DNA of 10,121 nt, from the NCBI GenBank assembly GCA_000310025.1, contig FN648725.1, positions 1,665 to 11,785 on the forward strand. Direction: 5' to 3'. This DNA comes from Ectocarpus siliculosus (taxonomy: Eukaryota; Sar; Phaeophyceae; Ectocarpales; Ectocarpaceae). The notes under the pieces were generated by a model. It saw only the letters and a program-made list of their open reading frames with translations, searched no databases and had not been told where the DNA came from. How positions within the stretch are numbered: the first letter of the stretch is position 1; every line of letters starts with the position of its first letter. Positions 1 to 7,066 of the stretch are shown here, in pieces. The position numbers and the translations under genes were made by a program.

Positions 1-64
1 AGGTGCTCTGCTGGTTGAAGCAGATGGAGCTCACCTCTGCGCGGTCCATGCCTCTCCGTAGCTC
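1..64 (-). CDS. WDR45B: WDR45B-like, coding exon 5 (partial, carries LRRG)
   Basis: 21 codons plus one base (residues 221-241): [20 protein letters not shown] then T, running off the left edge. LRRG is the signature that binds phosphoinositides in PROPPINs; the following strand matches the ICFN-type core of blade 5/6. The acceptor is CCAAAG ending at 65, less pyrimidine-rich at its last bases than the others, but phase and homology agree. Confidence 0.9.
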
Positions 65-3000
65 CTTTGGAGCGAGCGGAGCGGTGCGATGGGCGGGAAA
101 ATGGGGGGGGGAGGGAGAGTTCGCAAGCGTAGGAGGAGCCGAAGGCTAGGCAAACAAACAGCACCGCGCAGCACACACGGCACGAGGCACTGCCGCTATG
201 GCATACCAGTTGCACCAACACACTGCCAACATTTTCTCTGCTTCTCTCTCATCACAACACGCGGTCGATGCTAAAAGAGAAGCACGCATATATTCGTCGG
301 GCACCCCTCCCATTGCGGGACCCCGCGCAGGAGGTACAAGGAGGGGGTCGTTTGTATTTGTTGTCCCGCAGAGCGTGGCGTATCCTATTTCATCACCACA
401 GATGCCTGCAAGACACACACAACATTCTTCCTACGTTAAGTCCGGCTGCGACTGATGATAAATACCGCGGTTATCGCAGGAATAGCAAGTATCGCGACAG
501 ACACATCCGCACAGAAAAAACATATCGACACGCGATTCCTGTGTCGCGTCCGGCTGCGACTGACAGTCATGCCACCGTCATCGCAGAAAAAAACAAGCAT
601 CCACACACACACACGCACACAAAATAAGGGCGCCCTCTGCGCACGGAAGAAACCGGCCGAACAAGAAGAATTAACAACTCACGTGCAACAGCGAGCCAGT
701 GTCGGTGTCGAAAACCCTCAGGAGGGTTCCGCGGCTTGAGGCAGTCGCCACCATCTTGCCGTCCATGCTCAAAGCCAGCTGAAGAAAAAATAATCCAAAA
801 CCCAAGAGGCAGGTTCATCAGCCCCGGATGACAAGCCGTCAAGCCAGATATCGATCGCGCCGCGATGAATGGGGGCACAGCAGTATGGGGGGGGGGGAAG
901 GGGGGGTTAACGTGCGTCGCTGAGGAACATAATGACTGAATAGCGCGCGCCTACGTCGCCGCGGGCGAGAGGAGAGAGCGGAAAAACAGCAAAAAGGTAC
1001 ATGTACAGAGTACATGTACAACACACACAAAGGCGCACATTTTCTACGAGGAAATGTGTGAGATTTTCACTAGGGTGGGTCACTTTCAATAAAAACTCAA
1101 ACCACAAGTTCGATTTCACGGCGTCGGGGTAGCGGAGGGGGCGCGGAGGATGGTCGGAACAGGAGGAAAGACCGTGTACCAATGGCGGCATGTTCGCTCT
1201 GTGTAATCGTCTAGTGTACGGTACCACACATCAAGCCTACGCAGCGAGAGTTGCGGGGATCTAGCGGGGAGACCGGGGGCAAGTAACCTGTGGGCCCGTA
1301 GAGGATGGTGTGGCCTTCAACAAACTGACAACAACAAAAAGCTGCTACTCCAGCCAAAATAAAAAACTCTCTGGAAATACGAACATTCTCGACCATCTCC
1401 GCCAAAACCATTTCGAACTTAAGCAAGCAAAAGTAGCATCGAAATCCCAGACCGCCCCCCAACACCCCGGGGCCCCCTCGCTTCCAAGTTCGTCCGATGG
1501 CCGACATATGCACCACCAAGACACCGGAGCAAACAACACAGAGAAAATGACGACGACGCCCCCGACCCCTATCCCTCCAGCGCGAAATCATTTGAGCCTC
1601 AAGATTGCGGCACCGCATGATGAAGGGTACCCCCCCCCCCCCCCCCCCTCCCCTCTTGGCATATCTGGTTTGGTACAGCAAACGCTGGTGAAACGTGGCC
1701 TGGGCCGGCGATAACCCGGCATGTCGCTCCGTCCCGGCGTTGCAGGGATGCGAGGTCAATGGTCTAACGACTACGGCATGCAAGACTATGAGTACACCCT
1801 CCCCAAAACATACACAAACGCCGGTCCAAACCCTATAAACCCACCTGGGCAAGCTCCGATTCGTGGGCCGGGATCAGCGTGGACCGCCTCAGGTCGTAGA
1901 GCTCCACGTTGACGTGGCCGCGGCTGATTCCTGGGCAAGCGAGCACCATGTTGGAGGCGTCCGCGCAGAGGGCGACCAGTCCCTGGTCGTTGCGGATGGT
2001 GTTGATGCGGTCGAGCAGGTGCAGGTCAGAGAAGCGGTAGACGTAGATGCGCTGGGCGAGTACGACCACGACGCGGTCGCGACGAAGGCGGACGGCCTTG
2101 ACCTCGCTGCGGAAGCTGAGCTCGCCGATGCAGCGGCTCTGGTGGTCGTCCCAGATCATGACCTGTCAAAAAAAAAAAAAAATGCGAAGGAGAGATGGGC
2201 GGTGCGATTGGGTCGAGTGCTCAAATGAATACGCCGTCTACGGTCGACGCATTGTTATCCCGTCAAAGTACTCACGGGTTGGAAGAGCCACCACAGGGTG
2301 TTGACAAAAACAGAGATCGAAGAAGAAATGACTCACCTATCCCTTGCGCAAAGGCGGGGGCTCTCCCGCCCCCGCCCCCTGCTGCTTACTTCGGCCCCAT
2401 TGACATCGTGGCGGATGCGGGCAAACTATCGCTTGCGTGCAACGGTACTCTCATGTTGGGGAAATACATACCAGGATGTCCACCATCGAGCACGGTTGTG
2501 CTTTGGCACACAAAACAACGCACAGACTTGATGTCGCGCACTTTTACTCTGTCCAAGATTGTGTGTGGAGGCTTGGCATTAGCCCCAACACAGCTGCGGC
2601 TGAAGTCCCAACACAGCTGCATGTACGTACCCTCACCGCCCCGAGAGAGAGAGGGAGAAAGAGGGAGAAAGAGGGAGAGAGAGAGAGAGAGAGAAGGCGA
2701 CACGATTCGGTTCCGATCGGCAAAGCAGCACCAACGTATACATTTCGCCATGCACCGCACCGTCTCCCCTTCCCTCCCATTCACGCTTCCTTTGTCCTAG
2801 CCTTCGGAGCTTTCACTGCCTCCCCAGCCCCAAAGGACGATGACCAGCGTCTGGTTCATGGTTCATACCTTGTGAAACATCGCCTGGCCCGGCGAAACAT
2901 CGCTCCGTCCCGGGAAGCGAGGTCAATGGTCTAACAACTAGGCATGCACCAAATTTACATGAGTCCCGCCCCCCCCCCCCCCCCGCGTCTAAACCTTGTT

Positions 3001-4741
3001 GGGAGGGTACCGTGGGTTTCTTCCCCCTCCGACCAGGGCCAGCAAATTGCAGCGGAACAACATCTCGACGATGCCGATGCCTCCATTGCTGAAAACCCTG
3101 CGGAAGGTCTCTCGGAACGGGTCGACGTTGTAGATGCGGAAACCATTGTCCGTGCCGCAGGCGAAACACCCTGACACAGCAGCAGGATATCGTTTGTTCT
3201 CGTTGGCGTTTTGTGGTGGTGGCGGTGTTAGTGTCGTTCGTTGTTGTTGTTTATAGAAAGCCGTGTTGCCCTCAGGCCCGACAAAACCAAACACGCCTGC
3301 TCTACCGAAATCGAACGGGTTTCATAGCAGTATCGTGTGCCATTTAGGGGTGGTGGTGGTTGTTGTTGCTGTTGTCATGTCCCCGTTGGTACAAAGCCGT
3401 GTTTCGTTCAGGCCCGATATCGACACAAAAACCAAACACGCCTGCTCTACCGAAATCGAAAGGGTTTCATAGCAGCACCGTGTACAACGTGGTGGTGGTC
3501 ATCGGTGTTGTTGACTTTTTATAAAACCGTGCTTCGCTCAGGCCCGATGTCGACACAAAACCAAACACGCCTGCTCTTTGTCGCGAAACCGGCTGGGCTT
3601 CATCGCGTACCATGCCATCACCGCTTTCGAAGGAAAACAAACTAAAGCAAGGACGGGCGACCGCTGTAAACTTTGACCTTGACCCCATGTTTCGGGATTC
3701 TAAACAAAGACGGTATAAAGTTGCTGGCATGATCTCGTTTATCAAGCCAAGTCAGTAGCAAAATTGCTTAACCAAACAATTGGGATAAAGTATTGAATCC
3801 GTGCTTTGGGGTTAGGATTAGGGATACAGGTATACCGTCTGCGTGCCCCCTCCCTATTCTTTTTCATGTACAGTAGATACTCTTAAAATCCTACGTAGGT
3901 GGTCCAGCCAAGTCCAAAAACGGGCGGACAACGCGGCGAACGCAACGTTAGATTTAGCATCTCGTTTGCTAGCAAAAACCACGCGGGTGCATCCCCAGGA
4001 GCTAAATCGCCACGCTGGTTACGCTGGCGGTGTAACGGTGCGCCTGTTACTATTATAGTACGCAGAAATTATAAAAAAAAAAATATATACATGTATATAT
4101 ATATATATGGTTGTGGTGTCGGTGCCGTGGGAACGCGCGGAATGACGCCCCAAGGTTCGGCGTTCCGTGGGAAGAAGAGCAGCTGGATGAAACACGCAAT
4201 AAGGCTGCAAGGCCTGTTCGAAACAAAATAGCGCGACGCGTCATACGGATTTCAACGAAGCCCTGCCTGTCTTCATACCCGCGGGCATTCGTCGCAGGAT
4301 ATACGATATACTTGCCGGAAGGTGCATCTACGAAGCGTGTGTCTGCAAGCAGTACGTAAAACTCGAGAACGGCTCTTCAGGCCGGCCGCGAGCTTTACTA
4401 TAATATGTACACGGTCTCCAAAATGGACTGCGAATCGCTAGGCCAAAAAAAAACGACTAATGGTTCCTCGGAGTCGCCAACTGACACAATCGCAGTAGCG
4501 GCTCAGTTCGATGCGATCCAACACCGTGGTGTATGATGTATGATACCACGCACTCACACTATTTCTCGATTTGGTGACACCTGTCACGCTCTCTTGCCAT
4601 TTTGAGCGGAATCGTACATGAAGGCGGGCAAAATCACGGAAGATGTGAATAAAAAAAGTATGCCAACTCACCGTAGTCTTGGTTGAAGCCCACGAACAGG
4701 AGTTCGTTCTTCTGGTTGTTGCTGAGGCTCATGCTAGACAT
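1..4741 (-). CDS. WDR45B: WDR45B/WIPI3-like PROPPIN (ATG18 family), five exons, 3' end beyond the window
   Basis: Spliced model: complement(join(<1..64, 683..778, 1845..2162, 2995..3170, 4672..4741)), 241 residues plus one base; the reading phase holds at every junction. Family knowledge: PROPPINs are seven-bladed beta-propellers that bind PI3P and PI(3,5)P2 on autophagic and endolysosomal membranes, and WIPI3/4-type members work with ATG2 in phagophore growth. Seen here: GFNQDYGCFACG (about residues 17-28), [11 protein letters not shown] (53-63), LALVGGG, PPNKVMIWDD (79-88), [13 protein letters not shown] (104-116), [10 protein letters not shown] (end of exon 3), ATAS and a GTLLRVFDT strand in exon 4, then ELRRG (221-225), whose LRRG is the phosphoinositide-binding motif. 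PPNKVMIWDD favours WDR45B/WIPI3 over WIPI1/2. The family is usually about 340-350 residues, so roughly the last 100 lie beyond the left edge. The Met at 4741 is the first after an in-frame TAA 30 bases upstream; a second Met lies three codons later. Nothing in the exons seen suggests a pseudogene. Confidence 0.93.
65..682 (-). other. WDR45B-like intron 4 (618 nt)
   Basis: GTGAGT donor, AAAG acceptor. It holds a 16-base direct repeat (440-455 and 548-563), a CA-rich stretch at 601-624 and a run of eight G at 103-110. Open frames on both strands here are short, overlapping and compositionally simple; no second gene is supported. Confidence 0.85.
440..563. repeat. 16-bp direct repeat pair in intron 4
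   Basis: The 16-mer GTCCGGCTGCGACTGA occurs at 440-455 and 548-563. Weak similarity continues downstream (ATCGCAG in both), suggesting a diverged duplication of about 108 bp. Confidence 0.6.
683..778 (-). CDS. WDR45B: WDR45B-like, coding exon 4
   Basis: 32 codons (residues 189-220), beginning [18 protein letters not shown] and ending in [10 protein letters not shown]. It matches the family pattern ALN-x-G-x-x-[IV]-ATAS-x-x-GT-[LI]-[IL]-R-[IV]-FDT. The acceptor is TTTTTTCTTCAG ending at 779; the donor GTGAGT is at 682-677. Both flanking phases are 0, consistent with exons 3 and 5. Too short to stand out as an open frame and found from its motif. Confidence 0.92.
997..1019. repeat. Duplicated palindrome GTACATGTAC
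   Basis: A perfect 10-bp palindrome occurs at 997-1006 and 1010-1019, so the two copies can pair with themselves or each other. Its role is unknown; it lies inside intron 3. Confidence 0.6.
1630..1648. repeat. Poly-C homopolymer (19 C)
   Basis: Uninterrupted C run on the + strand (G run in the sense of the minus-strand gene), just upstream of dispersed repeat copy A. The length is likely polymorphic or subject to assembly error. Confidence 0.8.
1667..1795 (+). repeat. Dispersed repeat, copy A
   Basis: Shares with copy B (about 2850-2966) a GTGAAAC start, CCTGG.CCGGCGA, CGCTCCGTCCCGG, GCGAGGTCAATGGTCTAAC and GGCATGCA. Shares with copy C (10058-10121) TGGTGA, GCCTGG.CCGG, ACCCGGC, GCTCCGTCCCGGC and AGGGATG. 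It carries an internal segment missing from B but present in C, so A is the most complete. It may be a short interspersed element or the end of a larger transposon; the class is not identified. Confidence 0.65.
1845..2162 (-). CDS. WDR45B: WDR45B-like, coding exon 3
   Basis: 106 complete codons (residues 83-188), from VMIWDD to PAHESELAQ. It includes the [14 protein letters not shown] strand and the ICVF-like segment RIYVYRF, both characteristic of PROPPIN propeller blades. The acceptor follows a 15-base sense-strand T tract ending GACAG (2182-2163). The donor is GTGGGT at 1844-1839. Reading on past the donor gives only three more codons before a stop, which supports the splice site. Confidence 0.95.
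2584..2620. repeat. 14-bp direct repeat, 23-bp spacing
   Basis: CCCAACACAGCTGC is present at 2584-2597 and again at 2607-2620, inside intron 2. Confidence 0.6.
2643..2695. repeat. GA-rich microsatellite
   Basis: Imperfect GA/GGGAGAAA tract on the + strand, CT-rich in the sense of the minus-strand gene. It creates spurious Arg/Glu- or Ser/Leu-rich open frames. Confidence 0.85.
2850..2966 (+). repeat. Dispersed repeat, copy B (internally deleted)
   Basis: Same orientation as copy A. Relative to A it lacks the bases around ACCCGGC and about 10 bases after CGTCCCGG, where it passes directly to GAAGCGAGGTCAATGGTC. Similarity continues to ATGAGT near 2963, where a poly-C run begins. Confidence 0.62.
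2969..2984. repeat. Poly-C homopolymer (16 C)
   Basis: Uninterrupted C run abutting dispersed repeat copy B and close to the exon 2 donor of the WDR45B-like gene. Confidence 0.8.
2995..3170 (-). CDS. WDR45B: WDR45B-like, coding exon 2
   Basis: Covers residues 24-82, from the split Gly codon through [18 protein letters not shown], then [11 protein letters not shown] and LALVGGG to RYPPNK. The acceptor is TGTGTCAG at 3178-3171. The donor reads GTTTAG (2994 downward), GT with a weak consensus, but the join to exon 3 restores the conserved PPNKVMIWDD string exactly. This is among the most conserved parts of the family, so the exon call is very secure. Confidence 0.95.
3212..3611. repeat. Tandem repeat of about 130-136 bp, three copies
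   Basis: The anchor CAGGCCCGA recurs at 3273, 3409 and 3539 (spacings 136 and 130). Each unit runs: GGTGGTGG-rich lead, GTTGTTG tract, an AAGCCGTG or AAACCGTG block, CAGGCCCGA, ACCAAACACGCCTGCTCT, then (units 1 and 2) ACCGAAATCGAA and GGGTTTCATAGCAG. Unit 3 diverges after CTGCTCT. The array sits in intron 1, ending about 40 bases before exon 2 in the gene's sense. Confidence 0.85.
4073..4108. repeat. A-run plus TA microsatellite
   Basis: Eleven A followed by ATATATACATG and a run of TA dinucleotides. AT-rich island inside intron 1. Confidence 0.8.
4672..4741 (-). CDS. WDR45B: WDR45B-like, coding exon 1
   Basis: Encodes [19 protein letters not shown] followed by NQDY and the first base of a Gly codon. 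The FNQD motif is the conserved first strand of WIPI3-type propellers. The sense-strand donor GTGAGT lies at 4671-4666, leaving phase 1. The alternative Met at 4732 is in frame and would shorten the protein by three residues; WIPI3 homologues have variable N-termini here, so the choice is uncertain. Confidence 0.9.
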
Positions 4742-6655
4742 CTCGCGCGCCTCTCCCTCGATGGGTGCTTAATTGATCACGCCACAGATGCTCCGCGCCC
4801 GGCCTCGTGAACCTGCTGTGTTGCCGTTCGCAAGCTCGCCCTCGGTATGTAGTTGATGTTCGTGAGAGAGGGTATTCGTCGCACAAATCTGCTCTATGCT
4901 GCCGGTAGGGTCCAAGCTCTTTCGCTGGAGTCAGACGCAAGCTGGATCTGACCTCAGACGTCTGCGAATTGTCTCCACTCTGGCCCCTACGCAGTTCCCT
5001 CACCGTGCTCCTACTCTGAAGAGGTCCGTTCTTGTTCTTCTTGCTGTCCTAGTTGTCGCTTATTGTCGCCCAGTTCGTCACAAAGAGGGATTTAATTAAT
5101 CTCTCGGCACACGAGACGGGATGCAGAGGGCGAACCAGCCCGGGTGTAAGATAGTAGCGCGGCGGGTGGAACTGAGAAGACCGCGTGAGAGAGACGAGAA
5201 GCAACGTGTGTGTGCGCGCAGCAGGCAGCAGCACTGCAACAGCGGCAAGAGGATTTGCTGAACAAGGGGGGGGTCGTCGAACAGGAAAAGGTTCTGGGGT
5301 ACACCGAAACATATTTTGCTAGACACTTTGCGGGGACGCTGTCTCCAGACCCGCGGCAGCACAAGAGACACAGAAGGCGCAGCGCTGTAAAGGATTACTG
5401 CTTGTTGCGAACATAGGACAGCCACAGCAAGGCGCCCAGGATTCCGGTGAGCGACCTCTGTGTCCTGCCCTCGTTACTTCTGTGACTGGATTTGGCCCGA
5501 TTTCAACTTCACGCGCCTCTTTCTTAGATAATTTTGCAAAAAGTTTGGAAGCTGCCCTACGGGTGTGGAAGCCGTGTGTGCGGTGCTGGCTTGGTCGTGC
5601 GCGGGGTAGCTCGTGTGCATCTCCCGTATGGCTTTCTCTGCTCCGCCTCCGTTGGCTGCAGGGTACTTTGCTTGCAAGGTCTGCTGTCTCCGAGACACCA
5701 ACGTTCCCGGCAAACAGCTTGCTCTCGTCCAAAAACGAAAAGACAGGTCAGGGCGGCACTGCTCGTTGTCACACCAGGCGGACGGAGAACACCAGGCAGC
5801 AAACGTAGCCAACAGCCAGGAGCTCTCACACCCGTTGTTCGTGCGGCCGCTAGTCACTCCTCTTCATGTGCCTCTGCCACCAGTACTGCCCCCCCGTACA
5901 GCAAGTGCTCCAAGGCTAAGATTGGCTTGTAGTACCATCGCGACGCCTCTGCTTCGCCTTGACCCAAAGTTTACAGCAGTAGATCTCCTTGCGAGGGCGC
6001 CGGCAGCAGGCAAAGGCGAGACAGAATATTGCAGCGCAGACAAGTGCTACCAAATGGAAAAACATTTACTCCAAACTTTCTCTGCGGCTGATGAGTGTGT
6101 GCGCACCGCAAGAGGCCTTTTGCGCGCCATCACCATCGTCGTAGTGCCCGGCCAACCTGTTTGCTGGAGAGGGGCGCATACAATGCTGCTACTGCTGCTG
6201 CAACACAGACGCCGAAGCGCCGTAGCAGCAGGAATCACGCAAAACACACGCCTTTTTTGTCTGTTGCCGCTTTTTGAATTACATCCCAAGAACTATCGCT
6301 CGAGGGTTCCGCCGGCTCATCGAATCCGTGTGTAATGTGTGTGCTCTGCGGTTTGGTGCGTGGCAGCAGGTTTCGGCGGGTGAAGACTGAGGGCGCGCCC
6401 CAGCAGCAAGAGGCGAGAGGAGCGGCAGCAGAGATACACAGCAGACGACGCCGGTGAAAAAGAAAACACCGGCGGGGCTGTGTTGTTAATCGCAAGATAC
6501 CACCGGAGTGCTATACTAGAGGTCGACACTCGGGAGCACGCGCCGGCAGGATTATCATCGCTACTGGCGACACCCGGGGGGGGGGGCGTTGTTGTACTTG
6601 GTACCGAAGGAAAAGGGTGGGTTGACCACCGCCACCGCCACCACCGCCTCTGACG
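4742..6655. promoter_or_regulatory. Divergent intergenic region containing both promoters and 5' leaders
   Basis: 1914 bases separate the start codons of the minus-strand WDR45B-like gene and the plus-strand exportin-7 gene. By position it must hold both transcription start sites. I found no well-placed TATA box, and core promoter elements cannot be assigned by eye. It has CTG/CAG-rich stretches (about 5218-5250 and 6180-6235), an 11-G run near 6576-6586 and a CCACCG-rich leader just before the exportin start. Open frames of up to 240 codons exist but show no domain or conservation pattern. Upstream non-coding exons of either gene could lie here. Confidence 0.5.
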
Positions 6656-7066
6656 ATGGACGCGGCACAGCTGGTCCAGGTGGAGGCGCTGTGCGAGACT
6701 CTCTACAACTCCACGGACGAGGCGGCGCGCAGCCACGCCCAGAACCAGCTCCTCAGCCTGCAGACCTCCGCGGAGCGGATCCCTCAGTGCCAGTACATCC
6801 TCGACCATTCGGAGAACGCCTACGCCCTGCTGCTGGCCTCGAGCAGCCTCACGAGACTCATCTCGAGCCACTGGAACAACTTCACGACCCCCCAGCGGGT
6901 GGAGATCCGCAACTACATCCTCAACTACCTGGGCAGCGTCGGGCCGGGCCTGACGGACTACGTGAGGACGAGCCTGATCCAGCTGCTGTGCCGGATCACC
7001 AAGTTGGGGTGGTTTGACGACCAGAGACACAGGGAGGTGGTCGATGCGGTGATGAGATTTTTGCAG
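6656..7066 (+). CDS. XPO7: Exportin-7, coding exon 1
   Basis: 137 complete codons, from MDAAQLVQVEALCETLYNS to AVMRFLQ. The donor is CAG|GTGCGA at 7066/7067, phase 0. Continuing past it gives only eight residues before a stop. GC-rich third positions (CTC, CTG, ATC, AAC preferred) contrast with the surrounding DNA and support real coding use. Confidence 0.95.

Larger units (their letters stand above)
779..1844 (-). other. WDR45B-like intron 3 (1066 nt)
   Basis: GTGGGT donor, TTCTTCAG acceptor. Contents on the + strand: an 11-G run (887-897), two copies of the palindrome GTACATGTAC (997-1006 and 1010-1019), a 19-C run (1630-1648) and dispersed repeat copy A (about 1667-1795). A 213-residue minus-strand open frame crosses most of it but resembles no family and reads through low-complexity DNA. 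Confidence 0.85.
2163..2994 (-). other. WDR45B-like intron 2 (832 nt)
   Basis: GTTTAG donor, T15-GACAG acceptor. It contains a GA-rich microsatellite (2643-2695), a 14-base direct repeat with 23-base spacing (2584-2597 and 2607-2620), dispersed repeat copy B (about 2850-2966) and a 16-C run at 2969-2984, about nine bases inside the donor. Confidence 0.85.
3171..4671 (-). other. WDR45B-like intron 1 (1501 nt)
   Basis: GTGAGT donor after exon 1, GTCAG acceptor before exon 2. The acceptor-proximal 440 bases are occupied by a three-copy tandem repeat (separate entry). An A-run at 4073-4083 and a TA microsatellite at 4083-4108 lie in the middle. Nothing coding is recognisable on either strand. 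Confidence 0.85.

Noticed and set aside
1760-1833. tRNA or tRNA-derived SINE with A box (TGGTCTAACGAC) and B box (GGTCCAAACCC)
   Set aside because: The boxes are about 63 bases apart instead of about 44, both deviate from consensus, and the B-box-like bases lie outside the part shared with copy B. The tRNA origin is not supported.
1211-1852. 213-codon minus-strand open frame across intron 3
   Set aside because: It lies within a well-supported intron, reads through the 19-C run as poly-Gly and has no family resemblance.
3809-3826. Telomere-like GGGTTAGGATTAGGG
   Set aside because: Only two imperfect units; too short to indicate an interstitial telomere tract.
5613-6335. 240-codon plus-strand open frame in the intergenic region
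   Set aside because: No recognisable domain, uneven low-complexity composition (Pro/Ala, then Leu and Arg runs) and overlapping open frames on the other strand. Most likely chance in GC-rich DNA or 5' leader sequence of exportin-7.
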